Of a stretch of DNA of 64,000 nucleotides, positions 42,898 through 51,770 are shown one piece after another. A model generated the notes under the pieces. The model was not told the origin of the DNA, did not search any database, and was given only the letters and a program-made list of their open reading frames with translations. Location: the NCBI GenBank assembly GCA_012934845.2, contig WNNJ02001595.1:186001-250000 (forward strand), given 5' to 3'. A program made the position numbers and the translations under genes. Every line of letters starts with the position of its first letter. The first letter of the stretch is position 1. This stretch comes from Pomphorhynchus laevis (taxonomy: Eukaryota; Acanthocephala; Palaeacanthocephala; Echinorhynchida; Pomphorhynchidae).

Positions 42898-43632
42898 ATG
42901 ACCACGTATCCGGTGTCACAGAACTTGCGTACTCAAGATGGTACGATTGACGAGAACCGATGTCCAAAGTGCAAACGCATCAACAAACGCAAGCGCTTAG
43001 TACAGTGCGACAGCTGCGGTGCATGGTATCACCTCTCTTGTGTTGGGTTGACAAGGTCGCATGCAGAGCTATTGCCCAGATGGCAGGAGCTTTAATCCCT
43101 TTCGCCGATACTTACGAAAACTCTAAAAGAAGCGATCGAACAGAGGGTACTTGAGAAATAGGGGATACTACTATGTTTTTGACATTAGAGCATTCGATGA
43201 CCCGAATTATCCATCGGTACGAGACAACCCTCTCTTACCACAAAGATTAAGCAACAATTAACTGACTTCATGGAATTAAGCGTCATACCCAGTTTACCGC
43301 CTGAAAGACAGTTCACCAACAACAATATAAAGATTGACGAACATCATTATGGAAAACGAGTGGCAGCAGAATTCGCTGATGGTGATATCAGAGGAGCTGT
43401 ACGTGAAATATTCTCTTTGGACAACCTAGCAATACATAATGAAGAAACCTTGGCAGCTTTGAGCGCTCATCATCCACCTGCTCCACTGAATATATTGCTA
43501 CTATTGCCCCTAAACGATAAGATCATCGCAGCGTCAGTCGGGCAGGATGCGGTCAGACAGGCAATAAACGAGTATGGATGGCCCAGGATCATCCAGAGGA
43601 CCGGATGGGCTTCGACCGGTGTAACTGCGTAG
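42898..43632 (+). pseudogene. RLE2 N-terminal PHD-like finger and linker
   Basis: ATG at 42898 (MTTYPVSQN). The finger is CPKCKRINKRKRLVQCDSC then WYHLSCVGLT, with the layout C-x2-C...C-x2-C...W-Y-H-x2-C of PHD fingers; the last Cys pair is blurred by a frame break at about 43095. A second frame (43270-43632) carries the helical linker GKRVAAEFADGDIRGAVREI and LAALSAHHPPAP, typical of the stretch before the RT in this lineage. PHD fingers in retroelements are thought to read histone tails or bind nucleic acid; which applies here is unknown. Confidence 0.6.
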
Positions 43633-43636
43633 CTTA

Positions 43637-44843
43637 CTAGCGCAAGAAGTAGGAGAAGCCGGAATACGCCTGTCAGCAACGTTAACAAACTTCGTGAACG
43701 CTGTTCATAAAGGTGACGTACCTGAGAAAGTTCGAAGGATTTTCTACCCGTCAATCGCGGTGGGTAATACACTAAAGCGGATTGCTGTAAAGGCCGCAGC
43801 TAAACAGGTGAATATACGACTCGGCCAACACGTGCGTCCAATTCAACTGAGTTTGGCTACGCGAGGAGGCTGCGAAGCAGCAGCCCGTATAACACGAAGA
43901 TATCTGACGGATGTCAACCGACGTAGAGTACTCTTGAAAATCGACATGCGGATCGCTTACAATTCAATTCATCGCGACGTAGTATTAACCGCCGTCCGTG
44001 AATATCTTCAGAATTATACCATATGACATGGCAAGCATATGCCAAAACGTCATGCCTCATCTACGACGATAAAGTTTTAAAATCAGCAAATAGCATTCAA
44101 CATGGCGACCCTTTTGGAGCGGCTTTGTTTTCGATGGGGTCCACACAATCGCTAAGGAAATCAAAGCAGAATTAAATCTGTGGTACTTTTACGACGCCAC
44201 CATCGGGGAGACCCTAAAATAGTATCTGACGACCTATCGATTAGGATCCAAAAGTTGAGGAGTATTTGACTGGAAATCAACGGTGCAAAAAGCGAACTGA
44301 TAATCTTGGATCATTCATCATCAGTCGACGAGTAGCGGACTAAACAGATCTCCAGAAAAATCCTGCCTGATATCTTGCTGACCGATTAGAAAGATTGCAC
44401 ACTTTCGGATGGTCCGCTCAATCCTCCAACATTCTTCGAATAATCGACGAGAAGACAAAGGATTTGAAACTAATGATATCCCGACTCTTACATGTTGACA
44501 ATCGCCAGGCTTTCACTCTGCTAAAAAATTGCTTTGCATTACCAAAGTTGCTGTTCATCCTGAGAAGTACACCGCCTACCTACATCAAAATTCTTTGAAA
44601 GCCTTCGACGAAACCCTGAAAGAAGCGGTGACAAGTTTAACTAATGTTGCTTTCAACGAAACTTCGTGGGAAGAGGCCACGTTACCCGTAGCATACGGCG
44701 GTTTGGGTAATCGAAAATCCGCATACATCGCACTACCAGGTTTCTTGTCTTCCATGCATGTCGTGCGCGATCTGGTGAATGCCGTTCTTCTCCGCATTTG
44801 CAGACTGGTTTATTCCAGAGAGTTGTCGACAACTGAGATGTGA
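43637..44843 (+). pseudogene. RLE2 reverse transcriptase remnants
   Basis: Frame 43694-44026 carries IAVGNTLKRIAVKAAAKQVN, GGCEAAARITRRYLTD and LLKIDMRIAYNS (motif A region, with Asp kept). Around 44095, SIQHGDPFGAALFS is motif B in another frame. Motif C is poorly preserved near 44190. Frames 44395-44598 and 44529-44843 carry ILRIIDEKTKDL and VAYGGLGNRKSA, the thumb signature equivalent to FGGLGIYN in RLE1. The GIRP part before IAVGNT is lost by a small deletion. At least five breaks, so not functional. Confidence 0.6.
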
Positions 44844-44896
44844 TTGAGCGTGACAAGTGGCGGGATTGATTAGCCATCACAAAAAATAGACAAAAG

Positions 44897-45447
44897 ATGT
44901 GGAACTTACCTTTAATAGAGATCAGGCTCGCGAAGATTAAAGCCGAAGCCGATCAAATAAGCAGATCTCGTTTAATGTTGGCATCATGTAAGGAGAGTGG
45001 ACTATGGTTACACGCTATACCCATATCTCCATTGGGCCATCATACCCCCTGGGCCATTACGGACTGTCCTGCAGATACAACGCCGGCCGATATCCCAGGC
45101 ATTCAGAACTGAACATCGTTGTTAAGCGTTATTTGCAACGCGCAGGCTTGCCAGCCATTCTCGAGTTTTTGGGTCTGGACAAGGGAGATGGAAAACGCCC
45201 CGACGGAATCACCACCTTCCCATTCAAGAACGGACGAAGTCTATGATGGGATTGCATTTGTGTTGACACATTTGCCGAAACCAACGTACACTCGTCAGCA
45301 ACTGAGTCAGGGAGAGCCGCCAAAAACGCAGAGGAAGCAAGACGGCTTAAGTACAAAAGCCTATCAGGACGGCTTTAATTCGAACCGATTGCTATCGAGA
45401 CTACAAGAGTGTTCGGACCGACAACAGCAGTCATCATAAAAGAAATC
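44897..45447 (+). pseudogene. RLE2 C-terminal nuclease, before the nested X1
   Basis: LSCRYNAGRYPRHSELNIVV (knuckle and RH), LPAILEFLGLDKGDGKRPDG, TTFPFKNGRSL, a stop, then WDCICVDTFAETNV, SGRAAKNAEEARRLKYKSL and FGPTTAVIIKEI at the junction. The R-P-D-G ... W-D-x-x-x-x-D ... K-Y layout corresponds to a PD-(D/E)XK-type restriction-like nuclease, the target-nicking enzyme of this class. The in-frame stop after GRSL and a frame change inactivate it. Confidence 0.65.
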
Positions 45448-45523
45448 ATAAACGGCGAAACACCACTCTCCATCCGGAACATAGACGGAAATTTTCAAGT
45501 AGTCCACACCCGTCTTAAATTCG

Positions 45524-48421
45524 ATGGCGCTCCATCTCTCCTATGTGTCTTCTCCACTAGACTCCTTCGCCACAGCACACGGTTTCCGGCTCGTTCTCCT
45601 CAACACTAGATATATTCTCAATAAATCCGATCTTACCCTCAACCTATTCACCAAGCAATCCATCGATCTCTTCTGCCTCACCAAATCCTGGCACTCAGAT
45701 TCCGACGACCTTTCCATTCGCCGTCTGCTCTCTGCCGGTTGCTCCCTAGTCGAATCCGCCCGCCCCCTCAGCTCATGCCCTTCTAAATCCTCTAATCATG
45801 GCGGCATCGTCGCATTCGCGCGTCACCCAGCGTCTATTCGCAAAATCAATCCCCCTTTCAGTCCTTGCTCTTTTGAATTGCTCACTTGTCGTTATTCTAA
45901 CCCGATCACTCTAGATCTCGCCATTGTATACCGTCCTGGTTCATCAGCTCCTACAGCCTTATTTTTTACCGAACTCGCTAAACTCCTTTCTCATTGTCCT
46001 TTGTCCTCAATCCCTTCACTCGATCTAGGCGACTTCAATATCCGCCTAGACCGCCCCTCTTCCACAGATTCCATCCGCTTCATCAACAAACTATCCAACT
46101 ACAATTACAAACTAATCTCCACTGCCCCCACACATATACTTGGCGGGGCACTCGACATCATCGCTGTCCCCGATTATTTTGCTGCCCACACCTCACTGTC
46201 CATCTCTGATCCTGGTCTATCCGATCACTTTCTTATCACCCTTGATCTCGCTCGCAACCACACCCTTCCTCACACACCTACAATCCTACGTCGCCCTTGG
46301 AGAAATCTTGACCTCTCCCTTCTCCGCTCTGCCTTACTCAAATCGTCTCTATCATTACCCACAATAACATATTCATCTCATCACGATCTCGCCTTTCTTT
46401 TCGACTCTGAACTCACATCCACTCTCGATATTCTCTTGCCCTTCAAGTCTCACCCACACCGTCGCTTGCACCGTGCCCCATGGTTTGACATCCAATGCCT
46501 ACTCTCAAAGCGTCGACTCCGCCATGCTTTTCGAGTCTATCACCGCTCTCTCAGACGCGATTTCCGCTCGATCACTCCGTCTTTCCGTGATTCCTATCTT
46601 GCTCTTCGCCGGTCTCATCTCCACCTACTACGTTCCAAATGCAACTCCTTCTGGCAGCATAAAATCATCACTTCATTCAACTCTAAGACTCTATGGCATA
46701 CTTTTAACTCAATCCTGGCTCGTTCCTCTACGCCGTGCAACATCAATGCTAATAATTATTCGTCATTTCTCCCTACTAAAGTATCCACGCTGCTCTCTCA
46801 CACCACGGTCTCCATCCTATCCCACTCTGTCCAGTCTACTCTCATCCTTCCGGAACTCTTTCATCTTCTCCATGTCTCACCTTCAGAAGTATCATCTGTC
46901 CTCATGTCCTTGCCCAACAAAACCTCACCTGCCGATCCCCTGCCTACCCACATATTAAAATCTATATGCTCATCGATATCCCCATTTCTCACAACCTTGT
47001 TTAACTCGTCCATCCGCAGTCGTATCTTCCCTTCACACTGGAAATCCGCAATCGTTCGTCCCCTCCTTAAGAAACAATCGCTCGACCCCTCCCTTCCTTC
47101 TAGCTATCGCCCCATTTCACTACTCCCTACTCTTTCTAAGCTCTTAGAACGCCTCATCTTAATACAAATCAACGCTTATCTCTCCTCATCCAATCTGTAC
47201 CCTCCTTTCCAATCCGCTTTCCGCTCTAATCACTCGACAGAAATCGCATGCATAAAAGTGTACCACGACTTACTCATTTCTCGAGACAAGGCTCTATATA
47301 GTGTTCTCATCTCCCTCGACCTATCCTCCGCATTCGACATTGTCGAACACTCCGTCCTCCTTTCTCGCCTTCGTTATGATTACGGCTTTTCTTCCTCCTA
47401 CGTAGCATGGTTCGCATCATATCTATCCGACCGTTCCTTCCGCGTCTGTTCTAATTCATCATCCTCCCCTCTCATCCCTATTTTTTGCGGGGTCCCACAA
47501 GGTTTAGTCCTAGGTCCCCTGCTTTTCTCTCTTTTGCTTGGCGATCTCTATCCATTTATCAAACCTTACTCCTTTAACGTCATGCAATACGCCGATGACA
47601 TTCTAATCTATGTTCATGCACCCGCACATCGCATACACGATATCGGCATTTCTGCCTCCAACTGTCTTTCTTCTATCTACAAACGTCTCTCCAATCTCCA
47701 TCTCGTTCTAAACCCCGAAAAGTCCAAAATAATGTGGATCCTTCCCCGTAAACCAAGCATATCTCCTCCCATTGTATCTTTTGCCTCATCGATCATCCCT
47801 ATAGTCCACAATCTCACTTTCTTAGGCTTCCATTTCGATGATCACCTTTCCCTTAAACCCTTCGTCCGTGACAAGGTCCGCTCGTCTAACTTAATTCTTC
47901 GTGACATCCGCCGTATCCGCCCCCTTATCGACTTCCGTTCTTGTATGTCTCTTCTTTCATCGCTTATTTTCCCTAAAATCGATTACTACCTTAGCCTTTT
48001 CGCCAATTCACCAAAATCCATCATCCTACCCCTACAACGAATAATCAACACCGCCGTTCGAGTGCTCTTTCGTCTCTGTCGCTTTGACCACACATCCACA
48101 TATTTTGCCCAACTCTCCTGGCCCACCATCCACATCCGCATCAAACTCCGCCTTCTTCTCGTTATTTTTCGTCTCATCGCTGTCGGCTCCCCATCGTTCA
48201 TCAACCTTCCTTTCTTAGACGATACTTGCCCCACCTCGCTATCGTTTCGTTCCTGTCATACCCTCTTACTCCACGTTCCTAATTACTCCAACAACTACGG
48301 TATCCAATCCTTCCTCGTCGCCGCCTCACTCGCCTGGAATCAACTCCCTCTCGACGTCCACCGCGCTCCCTCTTTTATCACATTCAAACACCTCCTCCGT
48401 TCACACCTTCTCGACACCTGA
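45524..48421 (+). CDS. X1 ORF2 protein (APE endonuclease and reverse transcriptase), open frame
   Basis: 965 residues. APE endonuclease ~20-240: LLNTRYILNK (N27), LTKSWHSDSDD, NHGGIVAFARHP, LGDFNIRLDRP (D170, N172), LSDHFLITLDL (D234, H235). Position 54, the conserved catalytic Glu (TESW in X2 and in the X1 copy at 30.8 kb), is Lys here, so the endonuclease is probably dead. RT: YRPISLLPTLSKLLERL, LDLSSAFDIVEHS, GVPQGLVLGPLLFS, MQYADDILIYVHAPAHRI; catalytic Asp residues kept (GVPQGL for GVPQGS). The CR1/L2-type C-terminus ends LLRSHLLDT. The start MALHL lies in the ORF1/ORF2 overlap, matching MASHL of X2. Confidence 0.85.
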   Translation: MALHLSYVSSPLDSFATAHGFRLVLLNTRYILNKSDLTLNLFTKQSIDLFCLTKSWHSDSDDLSIRRLLSAGCSLVESARPLSSCPSKSSNHGGIVAFARHPASIRKINPPFSPCSFELLTCRYSNPITLDLAIVYRPGSSAPTALFFTELAKLLSHCPLSSIPSLDLGDFNIRLDRPSSTDSIRFINKLSNYNYKLISTAPTHILGGALDIIAVPDYFAAHTSLSISDPGLSDHFLITLDLARNHTLPHTPTILRRPWRNLDLSLLRSALLKSSLSLPTITYSSHHDLAFLFDSELTSTLDILLPFKSHPHRRLHRAPWFDIQCLLSKRRLRHAFRVYHRSLRRDFRSITPSFRDSYLALRRSHLHLLRSKCNSFWQHKIITSFNSKTLWHTFNSILARSSTPCNINANNYSSFLPTKVSTLLSHTTVSILSHSVQSTLILPELFHLLHVSPSEVSSVLMSLPNKTSPADPLPTHILKSICSSISPFLTTLFNSSIRSRIFPSHWKSAIVRPLLKKQSLDPSLPSSYRPISLLPTLSKLLERLILIQINAYLSSSNLYPPFQSAFRSNHSTEIACIKVYHDLLISRDKALYSVLISLDLSSAFDIVEHSVLLSRLRYDYGFSSSYVAWFASYLSDRSFRVCSNSSSSPLIPIFCGVPQGLVLGPLLFSLLLGDLYPFIKPYSFNVMQYADDILIYVHAPAHRIHDIGISASNCLSSIYKRLSNLHLVLNPEKSKIMWILPRKPSISPPIVSFASSIIPIVHNLTFLGFHFDDHLSLKPFVRDKVRSSNLILRDIRRIRPLIDFRSCMSLLSSLIFPKIDYYLSLFANSPKSIILPLQRIINTAVRVLFRLCRFDHTSTYFAQLSWPTIHIRIKLRLLLVIFRLIAVGSPSFINLPFLDDTCPTSLSFRSCHTLLLHVPNYSNNYGIQSFLVAASLAWNQLPLDVHRAPSFITFKHLLRSHLLDT

Positions 48422-48440
48422 TTCACAGTCTTGTTTTGTT

Positions 48441-48477
48441 GTGGTCATGTAAGCGTGCGCTGGCACGCATTTGCCAC
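48441..48477 (+). other. X-family 3' terminal two-stem hairpin
   Basis: GTGG - TCATGTAA - GCGTGC-GCTG-GCACGC - ATTTG - CCAC: a 6-bp inner stem with a GCTG loop inside a 4-bp outer stem, followed by GTTAAAATAAA. Both stems are kept by paired changes in other copies. Probably the RNA end recognised by the element's RT. Confidence 0.75.
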
Positions 48478-48498
48478 GTTAAAATAAATCCTTTTTTT

Positions 48499-48625
48499 AA
48501 ATCGGCTGAAGAATTCAGTCTACAAAGGGAACCACGCGAATCGTTGTGGTTAAAGCGAAGACTAGGCTTAGCTGTACAGCGCGGCAACGCCTTTAGCATT
48601 ATTAGCAGTGCTAGGCAATGATTTT
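48499..48625 (+). pseudogene. RLE2 C-terminal tail, after nested X1
   Basis: It resumes with AAATCGGCTGAAG, matching the broken site at 45447, then EPRESLWLKRRLGLAVQRGNAFSII, the terminal helix found at the C-terminus of this RLE lineage. Stop at about 48619-48621. Its frame relative to the upstream part is shifted and includes a TGA. Confidence 0.65.
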
Positions 48626-48735
48626 GTTTAAAAACTTGATGTAGCTGTTAAAAATAAAAAAATCTACATGGAATACTTTGAATATTATGCGACAAGTGGA
48701 TAAACCATGTAAAGTTAAAACAAGTATATTATTAT
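48626..48735. other. Short spacer and Y2 3' tail
   Basis: AT-rich, ending at the (ATT)n microsatellite at 48730-48743, which is the 3' tail of the minus-strand Y2 LINE. Confidence 0.5.
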
Positions 48736-48830
48736 TATTATTATGTAGACAACGTTACGAGCATAGCTCACAGTTGCTGACAAATCGATAGTCAAAATAA
48801 AAGAAAAAGAGAAAATCAAAAACAAATCAG

Positions 48831-51770
48831 TTAACAATTTAAAATAATCTGTCGTTTAAAGAGCTCACGAGTTCCCGCATTTACAATATCATCGCTTAAA
48901 CGATTCCATGAATTTATTATTCGTTGTCCAAATTGAATCGTCCTAGAATGTACTATTCGTTGGCGACTAAGATAAAATGAGTGACCTCGCAAAGCTCGAG
49001 TTGATCGAATGTTGAAGAGCCCACGCAACACATGGTGTTCATTGTGAAATACCTCCCATACAAGACACAGATCCCGCGAGTCACGAATATCACATAATGA
49101 CTGCATATTTAAAGACCGAAGACGGTCCTCGTAAGGAAGTTCTCTCAAAGAATGTACTAATTTTGTTGCCCTACGTAGCACCTTCTCAAGTCGATTAATC
49201 TCATCTCTGGTTCGAGGGTATGAACATTGAGAAGCATATAACAAATGACTTAGTACAAAAGCGTTTGCAAGAACTCTAAAAGAACGTGGACTCACATAGC
49301 TGAATGATCGGCGAAGGAAACCAACCATACGCATGGCCTTCGAACAAATGTACTCAGTGTTTTGGCGAGTGGAGAAATCATCCGTTATCAATACGCCAAG
49401 ATCTTTATAGCTCGAAACCAATTTAATCACTCGATCCCCGAGATGATATATCGGCACTGGAACAATATTACGTGATCGAATGTGCATGCAAGTGCACTTC
49501 GAGGCATTAACAGACAGACCATTAGAACGTGCCCACTTAAGAACCGTGTCAATATCTGATTGAAGAATGTTACGATCATAATTCGACTTGATGGCTCTCC
49601 AAATTTTTAAATCGTCAGCAAATAATAATGAATGCGAACTTATTACACTGGGTAGATCGTTGATGAAAATACAAAACAGCAAAGGACCCAATACAGACCC
49701 TTGCGGGACACCGGCATTAACTGGATAATGCTCGGAAAGGGTACCGTTAATGGCGACCTGGTATGTGCGACCAGAAAGAAAGTTGCATATCCAACGAATG
49801 ATAATTGGATTGATTTTTAATGCACTTATCTTCATAATCAACTTGTCATGGGGTACATGATCAAATGCTTTGGAGAAGTCAAAAAATATGACATCGACAG
49901 CATACCCCTCATCCACTATGGAACCCCAACTTTCCTGTGCCAATAAAAGGTTGGTTACTGTGGAACAGTTTTTACGGAATCCGTGCTGATTAGTAGAAAG
50001 TAACCTGTATGATTCTAGGTAGCTACTGATTATCCGATAAAGTAATCTCTCTAATACACGACACGATACAGAGGTTAAACTAACCGGTCGGTAGTTATCT
50101 ACACATGATCGATCACCTTTCTTATGAAGCGGCTTAATGATAGAGCGTTTCCATGCATTCGGGACTATACCGTAATATAATGATGCTATAAATATCCTAT
50201 ATAAAGGCGCAGCAATGACATCATGAAGATTCTTCAGGTATATTGAGGGAAGTAAATCTGGGCAAATCGAGCCCGACGGTTTCAGTCGTTTAAACTCTTT
50301 CATAACATCTTGAACTGTGAACAAGTGAAGAATATCAAAAATTGACGGATTAATACGAGTAATTTCTATACAAGGAGAAGTAGTAGCTGATACGAGAAAT
50401 TTACGACCAAATGCATTAGCAATATCGAAATGATCTACTAGAATGCGTCCATTGTTTCCAATGATAGAGCTAGAAGATCGAACATTACTTTTAAAATTTG
50501 CATATTTAAATAATATGTTAGGATTGTTGGCTGACTTTCCTATCAGTACTTGTTCAAATTGCCGCTTTTTAAGTCTCTTGAGATATGTGAAATGATTCCG
50601 ACACTTTTTAAATGACCTATAATCAGTTTCTCCATTCCTATACCTTACGAATTTTTGCTTCTTGGATCTCAATGCATCTTGAAGCTCCTTATCAAACCAA
50701 GGATTTGTGCGTGCACGGGCAGTTGCTACCTTACGAGGTGAGAAACGTAGAAGGAGCGATATCATTAGAGTTTCAAATTGTTGCCAAGATGATTCAACTC
50801 CAAAAATCAATGGATCATACCAATTTGTACCGAGAAGGGATTGACGTACTAAACTGTAATTGGTTTTGAAACATTGTACTGACATACATGAAGACTCAGG
50901 TTGTGACAATATATTAGATAAGTTTGTATTAAAGCGAATAACAGAATGATCAGAGCTGCCTAAGGGATCCAAATATGTTATACCGGTGATCAAATATTTA
51001 TCGGAAGTAAGACAAATATCAAGCAAAGATTGATGGTCTCCAGAGGAACGAGTAAACATTGAGACATGTTGCGTTAGATTAAGAAAATTGATAGTATCAA
51101 GGAATGCTGATGAATAATTATTGTTATTTAAGCATATGTAGTTAGTCCAGTCTATAGAAGGCATATTTAGATCACCCACTACTACCACATTACTACGGGA
51201 TCCAAACTTTAATAATGTATCAACTATGGAACAAACATCCATTCTTGGACTACGATATATAAGACCAATAGTAACTAACACATGACCGGACAGTAATATA
51301 TTGCCCCATAGTGTTTCTGTACCACCTTCAGACTTGGCACTTAAGGTCATAAACGCTACACTATTATGTAAATATAAAATTACCCCACCTCCTCTCTTTC
51401 CGGTCCTATCGACACGATAAGAAGAATAATTAGCTATTTCAATCTCGTGATCAGATATATCGGAGTTAAGCCAGCTTTCTGTTATTGCTATTAACAAGGG
51501 CTGGGAATATTGAATACGTTGCTTCAATTCGTGAATTTTATTAAGAAGACTGCGTGCGTTAGTATACAAGATCACAGAACTATAGCCTATTGAAGCACAT
51601 GTGTTATTTCCCTTACTGTTAGCACTATTGGATTTCGCCAGAGCAGACCACAACGGTGATTGATAATAAACAATGTCATCTAAGTAATCACATGCATTTG
51701 TAATGGGTATGTTGGATAAGCTAGAAGCGACGAGAGGAGCTAAATCTAATCCACAAACAGCGGAGTCCAA
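48831..51770 (-). CDS. Y2 ORF2 protein (APE endonuclease and reverse transcriptase), intact
   Basis: 979 residues. APE endonuclease: LYTNARSLLNK (N71), AITESWL (E98), VVGDLNMPSIDW (D200, N202), GSSDHSVIRF (D274, H275); all catalytic positions present. Linker with HFTYLKRLKKRQFEQ. RT: SGSICPDLLPSIYLKN, NYRPVSLTSVSCRVLERL, TNQHGFRKNCS, motif A FFDFSKAFDHVPHD (D631), motif B GVPQGSVLGPLLFC (687-700), motif C LLFADDLKIW (FADD 717-720). The CR1-type C-terminus has ATKLVHSLRELPYEDRL and a final FGQRIINSWNRL. Length and order fit CR1-group ORF2. It would nick DNA and copy the element's RNA in place. Candidate active enzyme. Confidence 0.88.
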   Translation of the reverse strand: MDSAVCGLDLAPLVASSLSNIPITNACDYLDDIVYYQSPLWSALAKSNSANSKGNNTCASIGYSSVILYTNARSLLNKIHELKQRIQYSQPLLIAITESWLNSDISDHEIEIANYSSYRVDRTGKRGGGVILYLHNSVAFMTLSAKSEGGTETLWGNILLSGHVLVTIGLIYRSPRMDVCSIVDTLLKFGSRSNVVVVGDLNMPSIDWTNYICLNNNNYSSAFLDTINFLNLTQHVSMFTRSSGDHQSLLDICLTSDKYLITGITYLDPLGSSDHSVIRFNTNLSNILSQPESSCMSVQCFKTNYSLVRQSLLGTNWYDPLIFGVESSWQQFETLMISLLLRFSPRKVATARARTNPWFDKELQDALRSKKQKFVRYRNGETDYRSFKKCRNHFTYLKRLKKRQFEQVLIGKSANNPNILFKYANFKSNVRSSSSIIGNNGRILVDHFDIANAFGRKFLVSATTSPCIEITRINPSIFDILHLFTVQDVMKEFKRLKPSGSICPDLLPSIYLKNLHDVIAAPLYRIFIASLYYGIVPNAWKRSIIKPLHKKGDRSCVDNYRPVSLTSVSCRVLERLLYRIISSYLESYRLLSTNQHGFRKNCSTVTNLLLAQESWGSIVDEGYAVDVIFFDFSKAFDHVPHDKLIMKISALKINPIIIRWICNFLSGRTYQVAINGTLSEHYPVNAGVPQGSVLGPLLFCIFINDLPSVISSHSLLFADDLKIWRAIKSNYDRNILQSDIDTVLKWARSNGLSVNASKCTCMHIRSRNIVPVPIYHLGDRVIKLVSSYKDLGVLITDDFSTRQNTEYICSKAMRMVGFLRRSFSYVSPRSFRVLANAFVLSHLLYASQCSYPRTRDEINRLEKVLRRATKLVHSLRELPYEDRLRSLNMQSLCDIRDSRDLCLVWEVFHNEHHVLRGLFNIRSTRALRGHSFYLSRQRIVHSRTIQFGQRIINSWNRLSDDIVNAGTRELFKRQIILNC

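Larger units (their letters stand above)
42781..45447 (+). mobile_element. RLE2: PHD-finger/RT/nuclease non-LTR retroelement, broken (5' portion)
   Basis: A second RLE-type lineage. It has an N-terminal PHD-like finger, RT remnants (IAVGNTLKRIAVKAA, LLKIDMRIAYNS, QHGDPFGAALFS) and a C-terminal HGLSCRY..GRYPRHSELN knuckle with nuclease block GDGKRPDGITTFPFKNG. A nested X1 LINE interrupts it at 45448; it resumes at 48499 with WLKRRLGLAVQRGNA. The insertion is flanked by a 5-bp AAATC target-site duplication (45443-45447 and 48499-48503). Confidence 0.75.
45448..48498 (+). mobile_element. X1 LINE, 5'-truncated, ORF2 complete, nested in RLE2
   Basis: It begins within the last ~20 codons of ORF1 (NGETPLSIRNIDGNF), runs through a complete ORF2 and ends with the 3' hairpin and AAAATAAATCCTTTTTTT. 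AAATC target-site duplications flank it at 45443-45447 and 48499-48503, and RLE2 sequence continues on the far side, so both ends are exact. The coding strand is strikingly C/T rich. Its intact ORF2 makes it one of the younger insertions. Confidence 0.85.
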
